Shown piece by piece: positions 47,216-60,859 of a DNA stretch of 64,000 nt. Every line of letters begins with the position of its first letter. Position 1 is the first letter of the stretch. The notes under the pieces are model-generated. The model did no database searches. It saw nothing but the letters and a program-made list of their open reading frames with translations, and was not told the DNA's origin. Source of the DNA: Spodoptera frugiperda (lineage: Eukaryota > Arthropoda > Insecta > Lepidoptera > Noctuidae). Made by a program: the position numbers and the translations under genes. The stretch covers positions 4,154,001 through 4,218,000 of the forward strand of contig NC_064212.1 of NCBI RefSeq assembly GCF_023101765.2. Direction: 5' to 3'.

Positions 47216-50200
47216 GCTGTTTTGTTGTTTGCCCCCAAGTGTTCCCTTGTGGCGTCTCTGACGCTTGCACTTACAAGTGCTACAGAAAACTAAACGCCAT
47301 TGCCATGAATCACCACAAGCCGAGCGTGGCCGTGTCACAACACACACAAACTACACAAGCCATTTATTGCGAAATACCCGATATTACTTTGCAATTTACC
47401 ATATCACACAAAAACATAATAGTAACATCTTTAACTTGTTCGGCGAATCGAAGAATTCGACCAAACTTTATAGTTGTAACTTCTTCCATAGAAAAGACTT
47501 CAACGCGTGAGTTGAATTTTAGTGTCTTTTGATTGCATTAGTTTCTTACTGCCTGATATAATTATTTCAAAATGTTTGATTGTTTGCGCTAGTTTATTGG
47601 TCTACCAAACAATACAACAATTCACACAGTAGGCAATAAATGCTTAATAATAATTGATAATAAGGCCATTATGTCCGTTCAGTGACAACATTATTATTTA
47701 CAATCTGACTTAGTTAAATGCCTTTGAAAGGCTCTAAACACATACCTATACACAAGCTACAATAATAAACAACACTTTGTCGCAACTAATTTATTAATTT
47801 ACATATTTACTTTTCAATTCATAGAAAAACTTATGTGGTTACATTGAAATATAATTAGGTATTGATTTAATAACTCAATTGCTTCCACTTATTCAATATT
47901 GGTCCCTTTATAAGTTTTAAAATTCCAAAGATTCTTAAACAATCCCATATTCTATTGAGTTGCATCATGGTCAGCAACGCATTTGTAACGTCATGAAAGT
48001 AAGTAACAAGTTGGCTTACGGTGACCATTCACCATAAGATGGCCCGTAAACTTAGTCGCTACTATCACAAAAACTAATCACTGTTGAATAATAATAAGTA
48101 TTTAAAACAATAATAATTAATTAATTTGTTTATCATCAATATGTTATTTATACACAACAACTCTTACAAATACATATTTTTTGTTGGTTCATTATGAACT
48201 AGAAAAAAGTATCTTTGGTCTAAACCTTATAACAATTGGTAACTAAAAAAATAGCACGCATTTGTACACACAAACTGGACTGTACAATGATAAAACAAAA
48301 TGCAATGAGAATCTGAACTTTGCAGGCAAATAATTTGCCTTAATTTAAGTTATTATCAATTATTAACAAACTGAGCAAAATCTTCAAATGTTTATCAAAA
48401 AATTCTTCATACACAAATCAGATTCAAAATATTCACAATAATTGCATTACATTTGAACACCTAGACATGAGGCCGTAAGAAACTGGCATTTCAATCAATT
48501 ACTGTCAACACGCAAGGGGTGAGACGGGGATTTAATCAAATCCCCACCGAGTAGAGTAGTTGATAGAATTCGGGTACTTTTACCACCCCCGGGAATTTAA
48601 CCAAGTTAATCCGGACGAAAAACGCCCCGACGCTTAGCAGCGATCATTTAAACACTATTTTCTCTCACCACTTTGATGTGGGGCGGGATTATGTGCGAGA
48701 AGTCATATGGGATTATAAAATACCTATGTCCTTAGGTACAATTTTTAGCTTTTAATAGCTGTATTTTAATAAATGGGGGTTTCACGAAAATGTAGATCGA
48801 ATCGAATATTCTGGATAGGCAGAAATTCAATAGAACTAATGTCAAAGTGAATTTTGATCCAAATCTTTGGATTGTTAATTTATTTAATTCTATCATGATC
48901 TAGTGTTTACTAGATTAATTAAAGTATTATTAGTGTAAATTTTCTATTACAATTACCTGCTGAGTATTTACAAGTGTAACTGCCGAGGAAGGTCCTCAGG
49001 TTCGACTCTCGGGTCTTTTAATAAGCATTCCGATATTTTTACTTACATTGAAACTACTAATTGACTCAAAATCATTGAGAATCTAATCATAGGTCTATTT
49101 CACTGATTCAAATCTTATATCAAATTAAATTATAAAGTTTTTCAAAAGTTCAATGATAATAACACTGATGTATCAAGGATAAATTTTTCAAACAATTTTT
49201 CGATAATCATATTTTTAATTACCTAAACACTGACGAGACGCTTTTAATTTCTGTATCATCTAATAGCTACGAGTCACAAACTACATAAAATAGCGTGAAA
49301 GTAAATGAGCTACAAAAAGTTCTGTTAATCTGTAACCAATCTCTTTTTTTGTCTCAGCACGCTTTTTACACTTTTCTTTAATATCTTTTTTTGAGACATT
49401 TACAACTTTAGTAATAGCTAGCATAGGTATGTATTATATTTATTATGAACTACAGACTATCTAGCGGGTTTATCAGGGCTCCGGTTCGAAAATCAGGAGT
49501 AGAAAAGGGGTGGTGTTCATTCAGTAAGAGTCTGACACTCTCTCGCCTCGCCCAAGGCGGGAAAAGTTATTGGATGATTTTCGCTCCTCAAAAAAAAAGC
49601 ATAGGTATATATACCACATTGGACTCCCTATACATTCTTATTTTTTGCGTTATCATATGCATAGGTATCTAGTGTACGACAATAAGCTTGTTTACATTAA
49701 CCTCATATAAAATTATTAGTGAAAAGTGGGTATTTACTCGTAGCATTCTACCCACGCATTCGTAGAACAAAAGGTATGATTTTGTGTTTTGTTTTGTTGA
49801 TATGTATAACTATGTTTGGCAAGATTGAAAAGTAAACACATTTTTATATGTTTTTTTTTTTAATTTAGAATGATAAAGTGCAAATGCTTAAATGAATACA
49901 ACTTGCAATAAAATTTGAATCACAAAACATGAAGTTTCTGCAGTGTTGTGATTGAAAACTATAATTATTGTGCAGTCTTTAAAGCTGAGCGATTCTGCAC
50001 TCGATTTCTCAACAGATATTTGGTAGATTGATTTAATTAAAACAATAACATAATTACTTTTAACGATATTATACAAATAAAAGAAAAACACAGCACAACC
50101 ACAAATTAAATAAATTGTGGTTAAAATGTTAAACTCATAATTAACCGAACCGTTTTGATTTACGATTACTCCCGGTTATAATAAAATCAGTATTACCAAT

Positions 50201-52574
50201 TACCATTTTAATACAATTATACAAATCAACATTACTTTATCAAAGCTTTCCGCACATTACAGAGGGATGTAGCAAAGGGCATCACCTAAACGAATAAAAC
50301 AAAGGCAAACGACCCAAAATAAATTTATTAAAATTACTCAAAATGCATTCACTAAAATATGAATTCCGGATGTACGCGCGCACTCTGGTTTCGCACCCCA
50401 CCGTTCCGCGGCGTGACCCGGGACTCAAACCCGCTACCCGAGGGTGGGCAATCACGCCGCGTTCCCACGGAGCGAGCATTGTTTCCTCTCACGGTTCGCG
50501 ACATGTCATTGCCATGATTGCTGGGCCAGTGGCCCACCGCTTTCTAATCATACGTTCTACGCAAATATCGCTTCGAATTCCATTACTTACCTCTATGTCA
50601 TATTACCTACAAAGACAAAGTATGAAGACCAAAACGACCTCAGTACAACTAAACTCATTAATTTACAAAAATACGGGTTTCAATTTACATTCCCCGAAAA
50701 ATACGTAATCGATCCGCCAGGAAATGAGGAAATAAGCGTAATCAAATATAAATCACTTCCCAAAAACATTTCGGTTGAAGAAATAAATCGCCGAAATTGC
50801 ACGGTATCATATTCTTAGAGAAAAAATCGTATCGAATGGCCATGTACTGAGCGCACACCGGTGCATACATCTGCCACCCCTGGCCTACCTACGAACATCC
50901 GCCGACACATTTGGACCCCAATTTTTTTCCGTGTCGCAATTTAATTTCCCAAAGTCCCAAGCAGTGTGGAGTGTAAACATCGGTACAAACAACCGAACTA
51001 AAGTTGTCACGTAATTCGTTCGTCAAACAGTCGTGTATTTGTTCTTAAGATTGACACCGAACCAGCCCCCGGCGGTGGCCCTTTGTTTTTATGTTGCACG
51101 CTGTCAATATTTGGTCTCATTTGTCATTAAGTGGTTTTAAATGCCGATTCGTCGGTGATACGAGGAGCCCGAAAGTGGGTGGCGCTGTGTGGGCTTGTTC
51201 AAACACGAGTCTCGATGTGTGAACAGATAAGGCAACGTGAACGTTTCTATGTGAACTTTGACTTCGGAATTTTAACATGAAAGGTGAATCCTAAAATAGG
51301 AACACGAAAGATTTTGTCTTATGCCATCCTCCGTTGGGGTAAAAAGTACTTAGCCTTGATTGAATTGTTGCAATGGACGAGACAAGAAAAAAATTAGTGG
51401 AATTTTAGCCTTAGTTTAGTTGGCTTGACCTTCTTGGAATCGTTAGTTGCCGTAACGGTACTCGTGTCGCCGCCGCAGGTAGGCTTGCACACGCTAGTTA
51501 CTCGCCTCTCGGTGCAGGGAATGCGTTTTTACGACACCTTTTTCAGATGTTACTTCTCCAAGGCGTCTTCAAACACGAAGCAGTTTTTGTTATTTGGTAT
51601 TTCGGTTTCACCGAGTCTATTACTTTTAGGAATGTTTTCCAATCTTTTTGTGTGTTGAAACAAAAATGGGATTTTTTAGCTGTTGAAAAAACAACACGTG
51701 CCATTTGTATGTGTGCGAGTGAATAGGGAACACTTACACAAAGCTTATTTGGGTAGAAGGTAGCAGCTTTGGTATTACTTACAATGGCTCAAAGATAATA
51801 CCATATTACACTATTTGTTAACTTAGTAATCATCACCCACATAATACACCGACAATTGCAAATATTTATTACTGATTGTAGCACTAGCTACACCGGTAAG
51901 TTTTATATGAACAGCGGGTGATTAAATGCGCTTCCATCAAAAGCGATTAACTAAAGAAATCAATTTGAAAATTGATTCCCCGGCACTGATGCCGTTATTC
52001 AAAAACAAGAAAACTCACTATAAATCTACTCAACTGTGACCAAACTTAAATTTCAGTATTTTATACTTAGGTACTAAAGATGCACAGTTAGGCACTAACC
52101 AAGACTAGAACACTATGAAACGTTTTTTTATGAAGCTGACATTCAACTCGAAACAATCGATTTTTCGAAAAAGAAAATATTACAAACAGGACTCGAACTT
52201 GCGGTTTAGTTAAAAGCTGTCTAATTTTTGCAGTCAGTAAATACAGCCAGTTACCAAAATGTGTTTGGCCTAGATAATATAATAATTTATTGGCACTTAA
52301 AGTTTCGATGTTAAAAGTTTGTTGCCAATTGACATAGTAACGTTAATTATGAATTACTTTACACGATATGTCGACAACCTCATGAACTATTTGATTTATA
52401 GATAAGTAATTGCACTGATCATGCAATTAAGTTCATACACATAGAAGTGTTTTTCACCAACATACGTTTAAAAAAGTAATAAAATATGAGAAATAATAGA
52501 ACAAATATATTATAATATGAGAAGCAATAGATTATGTGAAAGAGGTTTGTAAGAATCGTAACAATTGGCGTTCC
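47216..52574. other. Non-coding DNA downstream of SoxNeuro
   Basis: AT-rich, with an S4 copy at 49446. A G+C-rich stretch at 50370-50530 contains a B-box-like GGGTTTGAGTCCC on the minus strand and may be another decayed SINE. 50880-51260 is G+C-balanced unique DNA. Confidence 0.45.
49446..49600 (+). repeat. SINE-like family S4
   Basis: Contains CAGGGCTCCGGTTCGAAAAT, the clearest B box of the family, then AGTAAGAGTCTGACACTC, CGCCTCGCCCAAGGCGGG and ATTGGATGATTTTCGC with an A-rich tail. A 75-codon open frame across it is not a gene. Confidence 0.65.
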
Positions 52575-52622
52575 ATAGTCTCTGCCTAACCCCATGGGAG
52601 ACAGGCTATGTATGTATGCATA
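52575..52622 (+). repeat. Retroelement-tail-like fragment
   Basis: ATAGTCTCTGCCTAACCCCA TGGGAGACAGGC followed by TATG repeats. This is the kind of short 3' end left by truncated LINEs in moths; no coding part is attached. Confidence 0.35.
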
Positions 52623-53751
52623 TATTTAATTATGTAAATAAATTTTAGCCATTTGTTCGTAAGTCTTAAGACGTAATAGGAGGTGAAGCTTATCTTATAC
52701 ACCAAATGCTCGGGGGACGGGGGATGATTATACTGATAGTATGAAATCGGTACACCATACAGCATACATTGATGGCTGACAGACAAGCTTGTGGGGTCCA
52801 AGCTTAGTTTTTGATATGGTTGCTGGGCGTATTAGCTACCTTTTTGAAGAACCCTAGAAAAGGAGTTTCAGTGCATACAAAGTATAAAATGCCCTTACAT
52901 CGTGGTATTTTTAGAAAGTAAAATAAAATCTTTAGTACAACCATTGATTTTTAAATATTTTATTTCCTACTATTCCAACCAAGATCGTTTCTACCTATAC
53001 CTATGTATTTTTAAAAACGATACGAGATTGATATGAACAGCCTTTTTAATACACGGTAACCTTCAAAAGGCGCCTAGCTTTTTGGCAAGAAAGACTAGAA
53101 AATGTGGAACTCTTATGTTACTAAACCTATCCTGATGGCCATCATGATCATCCCGTTCCAACTCCGGCTTCGAGCCAGCGCCACGGTAACTCTTGCGGTT
53201 CTCCGCAGCCCCGGTCTGGTATTATTTAGTTGGACCCCTGAAAAAATACCTCAGGGTCAAAACCATAATATTACCTAACACTTTTACACCACTACCTAAC
53301 TGTATTACAATCCTTTACCGTCATAAAAGTAAAAAAAAAATACATTTTTGGAAAGTTTTACAACCACGTACCGATAGGGTTGCGTTGTAAATAATAATTA
53401 CCCCGACCATTTGTACTGAAATACCGCCAAAGTCCGCCGATATTACTTGTGTAACTGTAAAATGTAAAAACAATTAACGTGTGGATGTTATTTTTCCTAG
53501 CAGTTATTGTAAGTGTAAACTGTTCATATTGTAGGTAAGTAATGTTTATTAGGCTTTGTAATTAAATCGTAAGCTGTCTTTAATTATTATCAGTCATCAT
53601 GTTAAAATGTAAGACTTTCATAGTAAAGGTACCTACTAGCTTCAGTTTTGCTAGGACAGTCCCTCTGCTTCTTCTAGTTCAAGTAACTTACAATTTTATC
53701 CTCGGTATTATAATTGTGTATAGTAACTATTCAAGACTTCACATCATATAT

Positions 53752-54046
53752 CAACCTATAAGTGACCACTGCTGACCAAAAACTTTTTCACACACAGAAA
53801 ATTACTTAATGCGGGTTGACAATTTAAACTTATAATAATTAGAAATTATAAGCCTAGGTTTCTTCACGATGTTTTCCTTCGCCGTTTGTCAGTGTTGTCT
53901 AAATCATCTTAGAAAGTACGTATAACTCTGAAAAAGTCACATTGATACTTGCCGTGGGTAGGCTTCCAACTCACGAGAAGCGAGACAGAGACTTGAGAAG
54001 CGGGCGTCTTTAGACCTCTGGGACACTACGACTTCTGGGCTACTAC
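53752..54046 (-). repeat. SINE-like family S3
   Basis: Plus-strand blocks in order: GACCACTGCTGACCAAA, ATGCGGGTTGACAATTT, GAAATTATAAGCC, CACGATGTTTTCCTTC, GAAAAAGTCACATTG, and GAGAAGCGGGCGTCTT near the head. The head region appears partly duplicated (two ACTACGAC ends). Confidence 0.6.
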
Positions 54047-54647
54047 GACTAAAGATTTAAGATTTATGTGATCCGATTATTTTTAATTTTAATAACTTAT
54101 GTAAAGTAGTACCTGTAAATTAGTAACAAAATCAAAAGAAATCTTCAATCACACTCCCTAAAGATTTTTACGGATTGGCACAAGTAGCAACCACATTTGC
54201 AAATTCACCACCCTAGTCACAACCGATAATTAGGAGCATTAGTCATTCCATTCACATGAGAAAGTTATCCAGTTGACCTCATAATTCGTCATTATTATTA
54301 TTACAATTTTCGCTCAGTTATCTTATCAGTCTTTAGTACTTATAATGGCCTTTCTAGGAACTGCAAGGCGTTCATTGTTTTCCGTAGAAAGAAAGTAATG
54401 GCGGCATTCCCACGACCACCCAGCGGTTACATTTGAAGTCTGCGCCTGTTTATTGCAATATTGTGTTGTAAAAATTTCATATCTGATATAAGATTATGAG
54501 AAAAAATTGTTAAGGATGATTCTGGTACTTAAAGATTGAAGACTCCTATGATTAAAATGTGCAGGTTGTTATTTAAATTGTTGATTCTTAAATAGGCAAT
54601 TAAATAACACTTGGTTGTTGTCCCATTTGATTAAGTTATGAATGATC

Positions 54648-54955
54648 ATGATATCATCAACAGCCTGTAAGTGGCCACTGCTGACCAAAGGCCTCTTCTC
54701 GCACAGAGAAGGTTTGAGCATTAATCACCACGCTTACTCAATGCGGGTTAGCAATTTCAAACTTATAATTAGAAATTATAAGCCCAGATTTCCTCATGAT
54801 GTTATCCTTTACTGTTTGTCAGTGGTGTCTAAATAATCTTAGAAAGTACAAATAACTCGGATAAAATCACATTGGTATTTGCCGTTGGTAAGTTTCGAAC
54901 CCGCATATTCATGCATGAGAAGTAGGCGTCTTAAATCTCCAGGCCACCACGACAT
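54648..54955 (-). repeat. SINE-like family S3, most complete copy
   Basis: All blocks of the family are present. On the minus strand it begins GTCGTGGTGGCCTGGAG, has a B-box-like GCGGGTTCGAAAC, and ends CACTTACAGGCTGTTGATG, giving a roughly 300-bp tRNA-headed unit. It is 600 bp from another copy in the same orientation. A 64-codon open frame inside is incidental. Confidence 0.65.
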
Positions 54956-55132
54956 TGATATGCATAGTTGATAGTTAGCATTTTCAGCTAATCAACCGAT
55001 GCAATACCTAGATGGTGCCGATAATCGCCATTAATCTAAAGCATAATCACATACTTACTATGACTAAAAGATAGAACATTTAATTTTGTAAAAGATAACT
55101 ATTGCATTATATCATAAACGATCAAATATCAT

Positions 55133-55180
55133 CATCATTATCATCAGCCGAGAGACGTCCACTGCTGAACAAATATACAT
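55133..55180 (+). repeat. Dispersed repeat S6 fragment
   Basis: ATCATTATCATCAGCC then GAGACGTCCACTGCTGAACA; only the first part of the unit is left. Confidence 0.5.
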
Positions 55181-58100
55181 CCTAAGTAATATTCACCCAA
55201 TTTATTGGCCTACACCCACACTAGTATAAATAAACCATACATTAACCAATATATAAACCAGAAAAAATCAAAAAATCCACATCGTACCCTCACACAGAAG
55301 TCCTCAATCAACCACTAAGGAATAAAAAACAATAGGCCGGGGGCAACTCATAAATTGTACGATAGAGTCATTAGCCAGGGGCGGACTCGGCACTGAATAA
55401 TTAAAAACAAATAAAGTCGACACGGATTACGTTATCTGCACAACGATCGCTCGTTCATTTTTATTTAATAGTTCCTGTTAACTTACACGGATATTAGAGG
55501 GATTTTAAGATTTTAGATTGTTAGTTTTTTTTTTAGTTTTACGGTAATGGGTGTTGTTGATTGGTTGTGTTTTTTTTTTGTAATTGATGTTTGATTTTCT
55601 AGTGATTTGGTAGTTTTATGTTATTTTGAATTTATAGTAAAAGATATTAATTAAATTAACAATCGGAAAAAGTATCTTTACACAGTATGTAATTTAATCA
55701 AAAGTGCTTTTTAAAGTTGGAGTTGAATCCCACCAACTGTTAAGGAAACAACAAGTAAAAATAATAAATGCCATTGTCTTGTGTTAAAACCCTGTTTTTT
55801 TTATATACCTTCAAGCGAGGTATACCACTCACGTTTTAGACTAATTAATTTCAGTCAATCTCAAGACCACAACGCAATCAAAGTAAATATTTGTCTCCTA
55901 CGACTAAAATCCGCTCCTGTACCGCGTGGGTGGAGAATCGCATACACGCATACAGCCACACACATACATTGTCGCAAACAAATGTCACACCACCGGACAC
56001 ACATTATTTAGCACTACAACTTTAAATTGGAACAAGTTCATCTGAAATACTAACAATACTAAACTTGTTAGGATACAGTTTTAATCGTGTAAAATGAATA
56101 ATTATGTATTGATTCATATTATATCTAATACCTCATTGTAATATTTGATCAAACTTGCTCAGGAGCCGCACTTGCAATTGCAGCCACTGAGAGAACTGTC
56201 TTAAACTTTGAGGTTCAAACATAGCATCACATTGGTTTTTACATTTACTTCTAAACAAAAGAAGAATTAAGGATGTATTTAAATAAATTCGTACTGGGAC
56301 CGCATCGCAATACTTAATGATAGGTAGGTACCTAAAGATTTCTTTTCACAAGACTCCGCTAAAATTCTTAAAAACCTTTCATTAACGCTACGTTAATTAT
56401 ATATCCATGAGTTAATGCCACATTTATAGCTCAGTACACGTAAGTCAATGTAATCCAAGTTTATCCCTAGCAAGCAACGGCTGTTACCAAATTAATTTAT
56501 TGAACGGTCCGCTAACGGTACCGCTGAAGACTCTTCTACCAGTAACAATCCACTCACAACCACATATATAACATAACAACCAATAACACAGCCAAACCAA
56601 AACCAACCACAACTCAACAACAATAAAACTCATTTTAACTCACACGCAAACCCACATACGACCAACAAACACAACGCAGCAGGCAGTAAATAAACAGTTG
56701 ATACTGACTACACATCATTACATCAAAGAGATGAATAGTCATTGTTGTAGGACATTGCACTTTATAGATGAGCGAATACGAGTCAGAATCAAGTGTGTGG
56801 TGGTTGCAGGAGTTTCTTATCGAACAGTGGGTTAGTGGGCGAGTGGTGCCGGGTCAAACGCTTAGCAAACAGCCACGGACGGATTCGTCTTGGCGTATAT
56901 TTGTTGGCATCACCGTGAAATGGTTGCAAAAGCTCGCAGTGTTGGTGCATTGTGTGGGATGCATTTCGTTACACTGAAACCTCTACAAGCTAATTCTCTA
57001 AAGAAAATAATGTAAAATAACTAATAACTGTTAACTAGCCTTGTCATATTATTGCTGTACTCGCTTTGAGCCTTGCCGACCAATTGCTATTAGTTCTGTT
57101 TACGTTCAATTATAAATAAACATCTTAAAAATACTGCAAATGTTAAAAATTAATTCGTTATTAGAGTTTTGGCCGGTCAACAACTTCGTAATCAATTCTC
57201 GCAATCAACAAAAGTAAAATTCAATATCATTTTAATGCAATATTCTGCGAACAAACATCCAATTACAAGCCAAACATTAAGCAATAATCAGAAAACACTT
57301 ACACAAATCAACAACAAAGACAATATCTACATAATAATAGAACAAAACAATGGAGCAGTACTCGTAAATACAGCCTCAATAAACCGAAACTGTTGTTATA
57401 GCCAAATAAATCGGAAGCTCAAAATCGGGCCTAAAAATAATCACCCATCAATCAAATGGAATAAAAACTCCTTTTGTACCTTCGCCGCCCATAATTGGTA
57501 CGTAAAAAAACAAAAGTAGAAAATTTATAACAAGACGAAACTTCAAAGTCTCAAATCATTCTGTTTAGTGCGAAATTATAGTGTTTTAAACGGCGTTTAT
57601 GTGATTGTAATGTTCTAATGGAAGGGTATTATATAAGTGGACGGGACCGCGAATGCACCGCAATCTATTAGCTGAACAAAAACTTAGCTTAATTTCACAC
57701 CTGTTTGACTTTAATTCTATAATTATGTAGGTAGCTATTCGTTTTTGCAAGGGCTCTAAATATTGATCACACGTTTGAGCTTTGTGTAAGTATTGCAAAT
57801 GTGCACCTACTCGACATTATTGCTAAAACAATAATTTGGATTTTGGACATTCGCATGTAAGAAGGAGGATTGACTTTTAGTGAAAATTTTAAATAAAATT
57901 AGTATTACAGTTATATATCTATTTACGTATGTAAGTCCACATATTGATGATGTATAAGAAAGCACGTAAAGATTTCTCGAAAGCTTGAAACGTCTTTCAT
58001 AGATGGTTCATTCTCCACATATCTTTACCATAACTTCCAAACTTGCAACAGTTCTTCAAGCACCTCTGCAGCATACCTGGCACCTTGGGGCGGGTGAGGG

Positions 58101-58605
58101 CGGGGGAGGCAGGGGTGACGTCACGCCGTGGGTGCCGACACGTCGGTCGCCGTCACGCTCCACAAACAGCAAGGTTGAAGCAGCCTTGACGCCGGCCCAC
58201 ATTGCTCACCGGCTCAGAACCGACTTTTTGTACTAAATACTATATCTCTGGTGTGAACATCTTCCGGTTTCTAAATGCCTGGTAAGTGAGTCATGGTCTG
58301 CCGAAGACTAGCGATTATGATAACTGTTATCAGTTACCGATTTGGCCCGAGTTAAGTCATCGAGTGATTGGTTAAGACAAGTGAAACTGTCGGATCGCTT
58401 TTTACAGTTTCAGTTCTGGCGAACGTTTTCAATTATGTCGGGGTCGACTTCTAGGTTGGCCTGAGGTTACTTGTATTACATTGTTGTATGTGAAAAATGG
58501 AAGTCGCTTCATGTATGAAAAAAAAAAAACTAACTATTAAATTACGATCACCTTTTTAAGCAAATCAACATCAACATTATAAACTAACTTTTTTTTTTTG
58601 CAACG

Positions 58606-58776
58606 TGAAAAGAGGTGAGCCTATTGCCATATACTGAGCACAATTCCAGACTCCGTGCTACTACTGAGAAATTTTCGAAAATCCGAAAATAACCCAATCA
58701 TACTTTGCTCGACCCGGGAATCGAACCCGAGGTCCCTTGTCCGGCGTCGCACTTTCACTTGACCAACGAGGAAGCA
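58606..58776 (-). repeat. tRNA-derived SINE, family S1, best-preserved head
   Basis: The minus strand reads CTTCCTCGTTGGTCAAGTG then GGGTTCGATTCCCGGGTC, a clear Pol III A/B-box head, followed by AGTAGCACGGAGTCTGGAAT and the ATATGGCAATAGGCTCAC module. It ends in an A-rich tail (T run at 58590-58599 on the plus strand), lacking the later body. The acceptor stem does not close, so this is a SINE and not a tRNA. Confidence 0.65.
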
Positions 58777-59044
58777 GAAATTCATCATGATGTTAAAGCT
58801 GTACACTAAAAGGATATCTTGAAACTTAATTAAATCTCCATGGAAGTTTTATCTATTTGATAACCATTGGCCCTATATCTATAATTTAACTATCTAAATT
58901 ACGTATATTACCATTTTGCCTACACAGCACAGCTCACCACAACAAAACTGCACTTACCTGTTGGACGGTTCCTGTAAAACTCGTAACGATAAAACAATAA
59001 TTTTATTACCAACATAAATAAAAACATCAATATCTTTGCCGAAG

Positions 59045-59190
59045 ACCCTTAGTATAAGTTTTATAAAGTAATCGAAACGAAAGCGCGTTCTGCGCTTTGA
59101 TTGGTTGGTTTATTCGAGCCGGCCAATCAGAGCACCGAACACGCTTTCGTTTCGATTACTTTAAACGTAAAGTAATCTCGTACTAAGGGT
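59045..59190. mobile_element. Foldback MITE, 146 bp
   Basis: The outer 10 bases are perfect inverted repeats (ACCCTTAGTA at 59045-59054, TACTAAGGGT at 59181-59190). Inside, 59065-59090 pairs with 59137-59162 over 26 bases with one mismatch (core TAATCGAAACGAAAGCG). The loop carries an ATTGG and a CCAAT. No transposase frame and no clear target duplication were seen, so the superfamily is unknown. Confidence 0.65.
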
Positions 59191-59519
59191 ACTGTACGTA
59201 TATACATTACAGTCTCGTTTGCCACATATTTAAGATATTCTTTGATATTTTCCAAAGAAACTCTTTAAAAATTACAATTCATGAGGTCTAAGACTCACAA
59301 CATTCTAAGAACACAAAGCCGATGTTTGTACATATGCTGTGCGCTAATGAGTAACCATGCAACTGCAATTAACAACGACAAACTAACATCATTTATATGA
59401 CACCCATAAACAATGGAACATAAATAAACATTACTAAATGGTCAAGTAGCGAAAAAGTACACTAAAAGAAATGGTCAAATCTAGTCAATTCAGAATTTTT
59501 GTGAAGGTCCCATGTCCGG

Positions 59520-59755
59520 AGCATGGCTAATCAGTCGAGCGTTGTTCAGACAATGGTGTCAGCGTGAAAGCCTCATAAAACTACGGTCCCAGTAAAGCCC
59601 TGTCCAAAATATTTACGGCGCGTGACAAACGGACCGCCTTTGTCTCGGAGGATTGTCACGGCGATTCGTCACGGTTAATCTTCGGAGTTGCAGCAGACAT
59701 GTGCAATGTGTTACGGACACGAGATTATTTGACACGAGGATCGATCCTAAAGGTA
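59520..59755. promoter_or_regulatory. Candidate downstream enhancer
   Basis: G+C-balanced unique DNA with Sox-type motifs on both strands (GACAATGG near 59548; CCTTTGTC near 59637) and CGTGACAAACGG. It lies 13 kb downstream of the gene. Confidence 0.25.
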
Positions 59756-59948
59756 CGTACGTGTCAATATCTGACTGTTGCTAAGCAGGTGAGAGATGAT
59801 ACAGCTGGTTGCTTCATGTGGTTAGAATCTAATGTAAAAGCAAGCTTCTAAACTTCTAAGTGTTCTGTGCTTCGTGAAGAAGAATTTTAGGTGTATTAGG
59901 TACAATTTTGCATGCTACATATTTTGGTTAGTAGCGATATTGAGCTAT

Positions 59949-60095
59949 CCGGAGCTGCGGACTACCTAGTAGCTTTACCGGGGCTCCGGCTTGAAAAGCA
60001 AGAGTAGGAACGGGGTGGCTTTAGGCAGTAATAGTCTGACACTCCCTCTCGCTTCGCCTTAAGTCATTGGGTGATTTTCCCCCCTTAAAAAAAGC
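59949..60095 (+). repeat. SINE-like family S4
   Basis: Opens CGGAGCTGCGGACTACC and continues GGGGCTCCGGCTTGAAAAGC, AATAGTCTGACACTCCCTCT and GTCATTGGGTGATTTTCC, ending in an A-run. Confidence 0.65.
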
Positions 60096-60756
60096 GATAT
60101 TGAGCTACAAAATTAACATGTAGATATTTTATACCTGTCAATACTGTAACATAATAATTATGCATATTGTTAGGTACAAACTTCTCAAAACCTTTAGTAT
60201 AATAGATATAAAACTGTAATAAACTAACAATTGAAGTTACGTTAAACGTTCAAACTCTCGAGCACCCTAATAAAAAACTTGTGTAGGTATACTGCTACAA
60301 AAAACAAAAGACGGTAAGTGGTCAAGTATTGAAATGGACGGTTGGAGGTTTTTCTATTTTCGACCGAACCCAGGCGATGAAAAAGGTGACAAGCAATTAA
60401 TAAAAGAATAAGTTAACAGTGAGAAGTTAACAACTTGTAACGTGACACGAGATGGTTGCTGCATTGTAATTTGGGGTTGAATTCTTGGTTCGAACAGATT
60501 CATTCAGAAGTTTAGAGGCTAGATGACAGTATAGGTACTATTTTCTTTTTTTTCTTATGGAATAACGAGCAGCCTGTTGATGTAAATCAGCGCCGACCAT
60601 GGTATACCCTATTCTGTAAATGGAAATATGCACCTCTATATATCAATCAAGATACTGGATATAAATGAAAGGGACAGTCATTATATTTTTTACAGTTAAG
60701 TAATTCCTAAGCGATGTAGGGTAATAAGCGGGCACAAGTTTTTTTTAAAGATAGAG

Positions 60757-60859
60757 GAGCAAACAAGCTGGACTTATCACCTGATGGTAAGCGATCAGCA
60801 TCTCCCATGGACACCCGCAGCACAAAAGGAGTCACATGTGCGTTGCCGGCCTTTTAAAA
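60757..60859 (+). repeat. Dispersed repeat S5, best copy
   Basis: Blocks in order: AACAAGCTGGACTTATCACC, TGATGGTAAGCGATC, CCATGGACACCCGC, GAGTCACATGTGCG and TTGCCGGCCTTTT. It is common wording in lepidopteran intergenic DNA as I remember it; the class (SINE or LINE tail) is not determinable here. Confidence 0.6.

Larger units (their letters stand above)
52623..59044. other. Non-coding DNA
   Basis: Two S3 SINEs in tandem orientation, an S6 fragment and one S1 SINE. A G+C-rich patch lies at 58075-58210 (GGGGCGGGTGAGGGCGGGGG). No gene seen. Confidence 0.45.

Noticed and set aside
47239..47532. Frames just after the SoxNeuro poly(A) signal
   Set aside because: No good start, no domain, located in 3' flanking DNA.
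50444..50818. Open frame with a coding-like C-terminal part (KYEDQNDL, KNISVEEINRRN)
   Set aside because: No ATG start in a good place, no recognised family, overlaps a second open frame and begins in a SINE-like G+C-rich patch. Frames of this size arise by chance in 64 kb.
57169..57519. 116-codon plus-strand frame
   Set aside because: Opens with TTG, Asn/Lys/Ile-rich as expected of AT-rich non-coding DNA, no domain.
58700..58776. Possible tRNA gene on the minus strand (clear A and B boxes)
   Set aside because: The acceptor stem does not pair and the downstream body repeats elsewhere in the window, so it is a SINE head.
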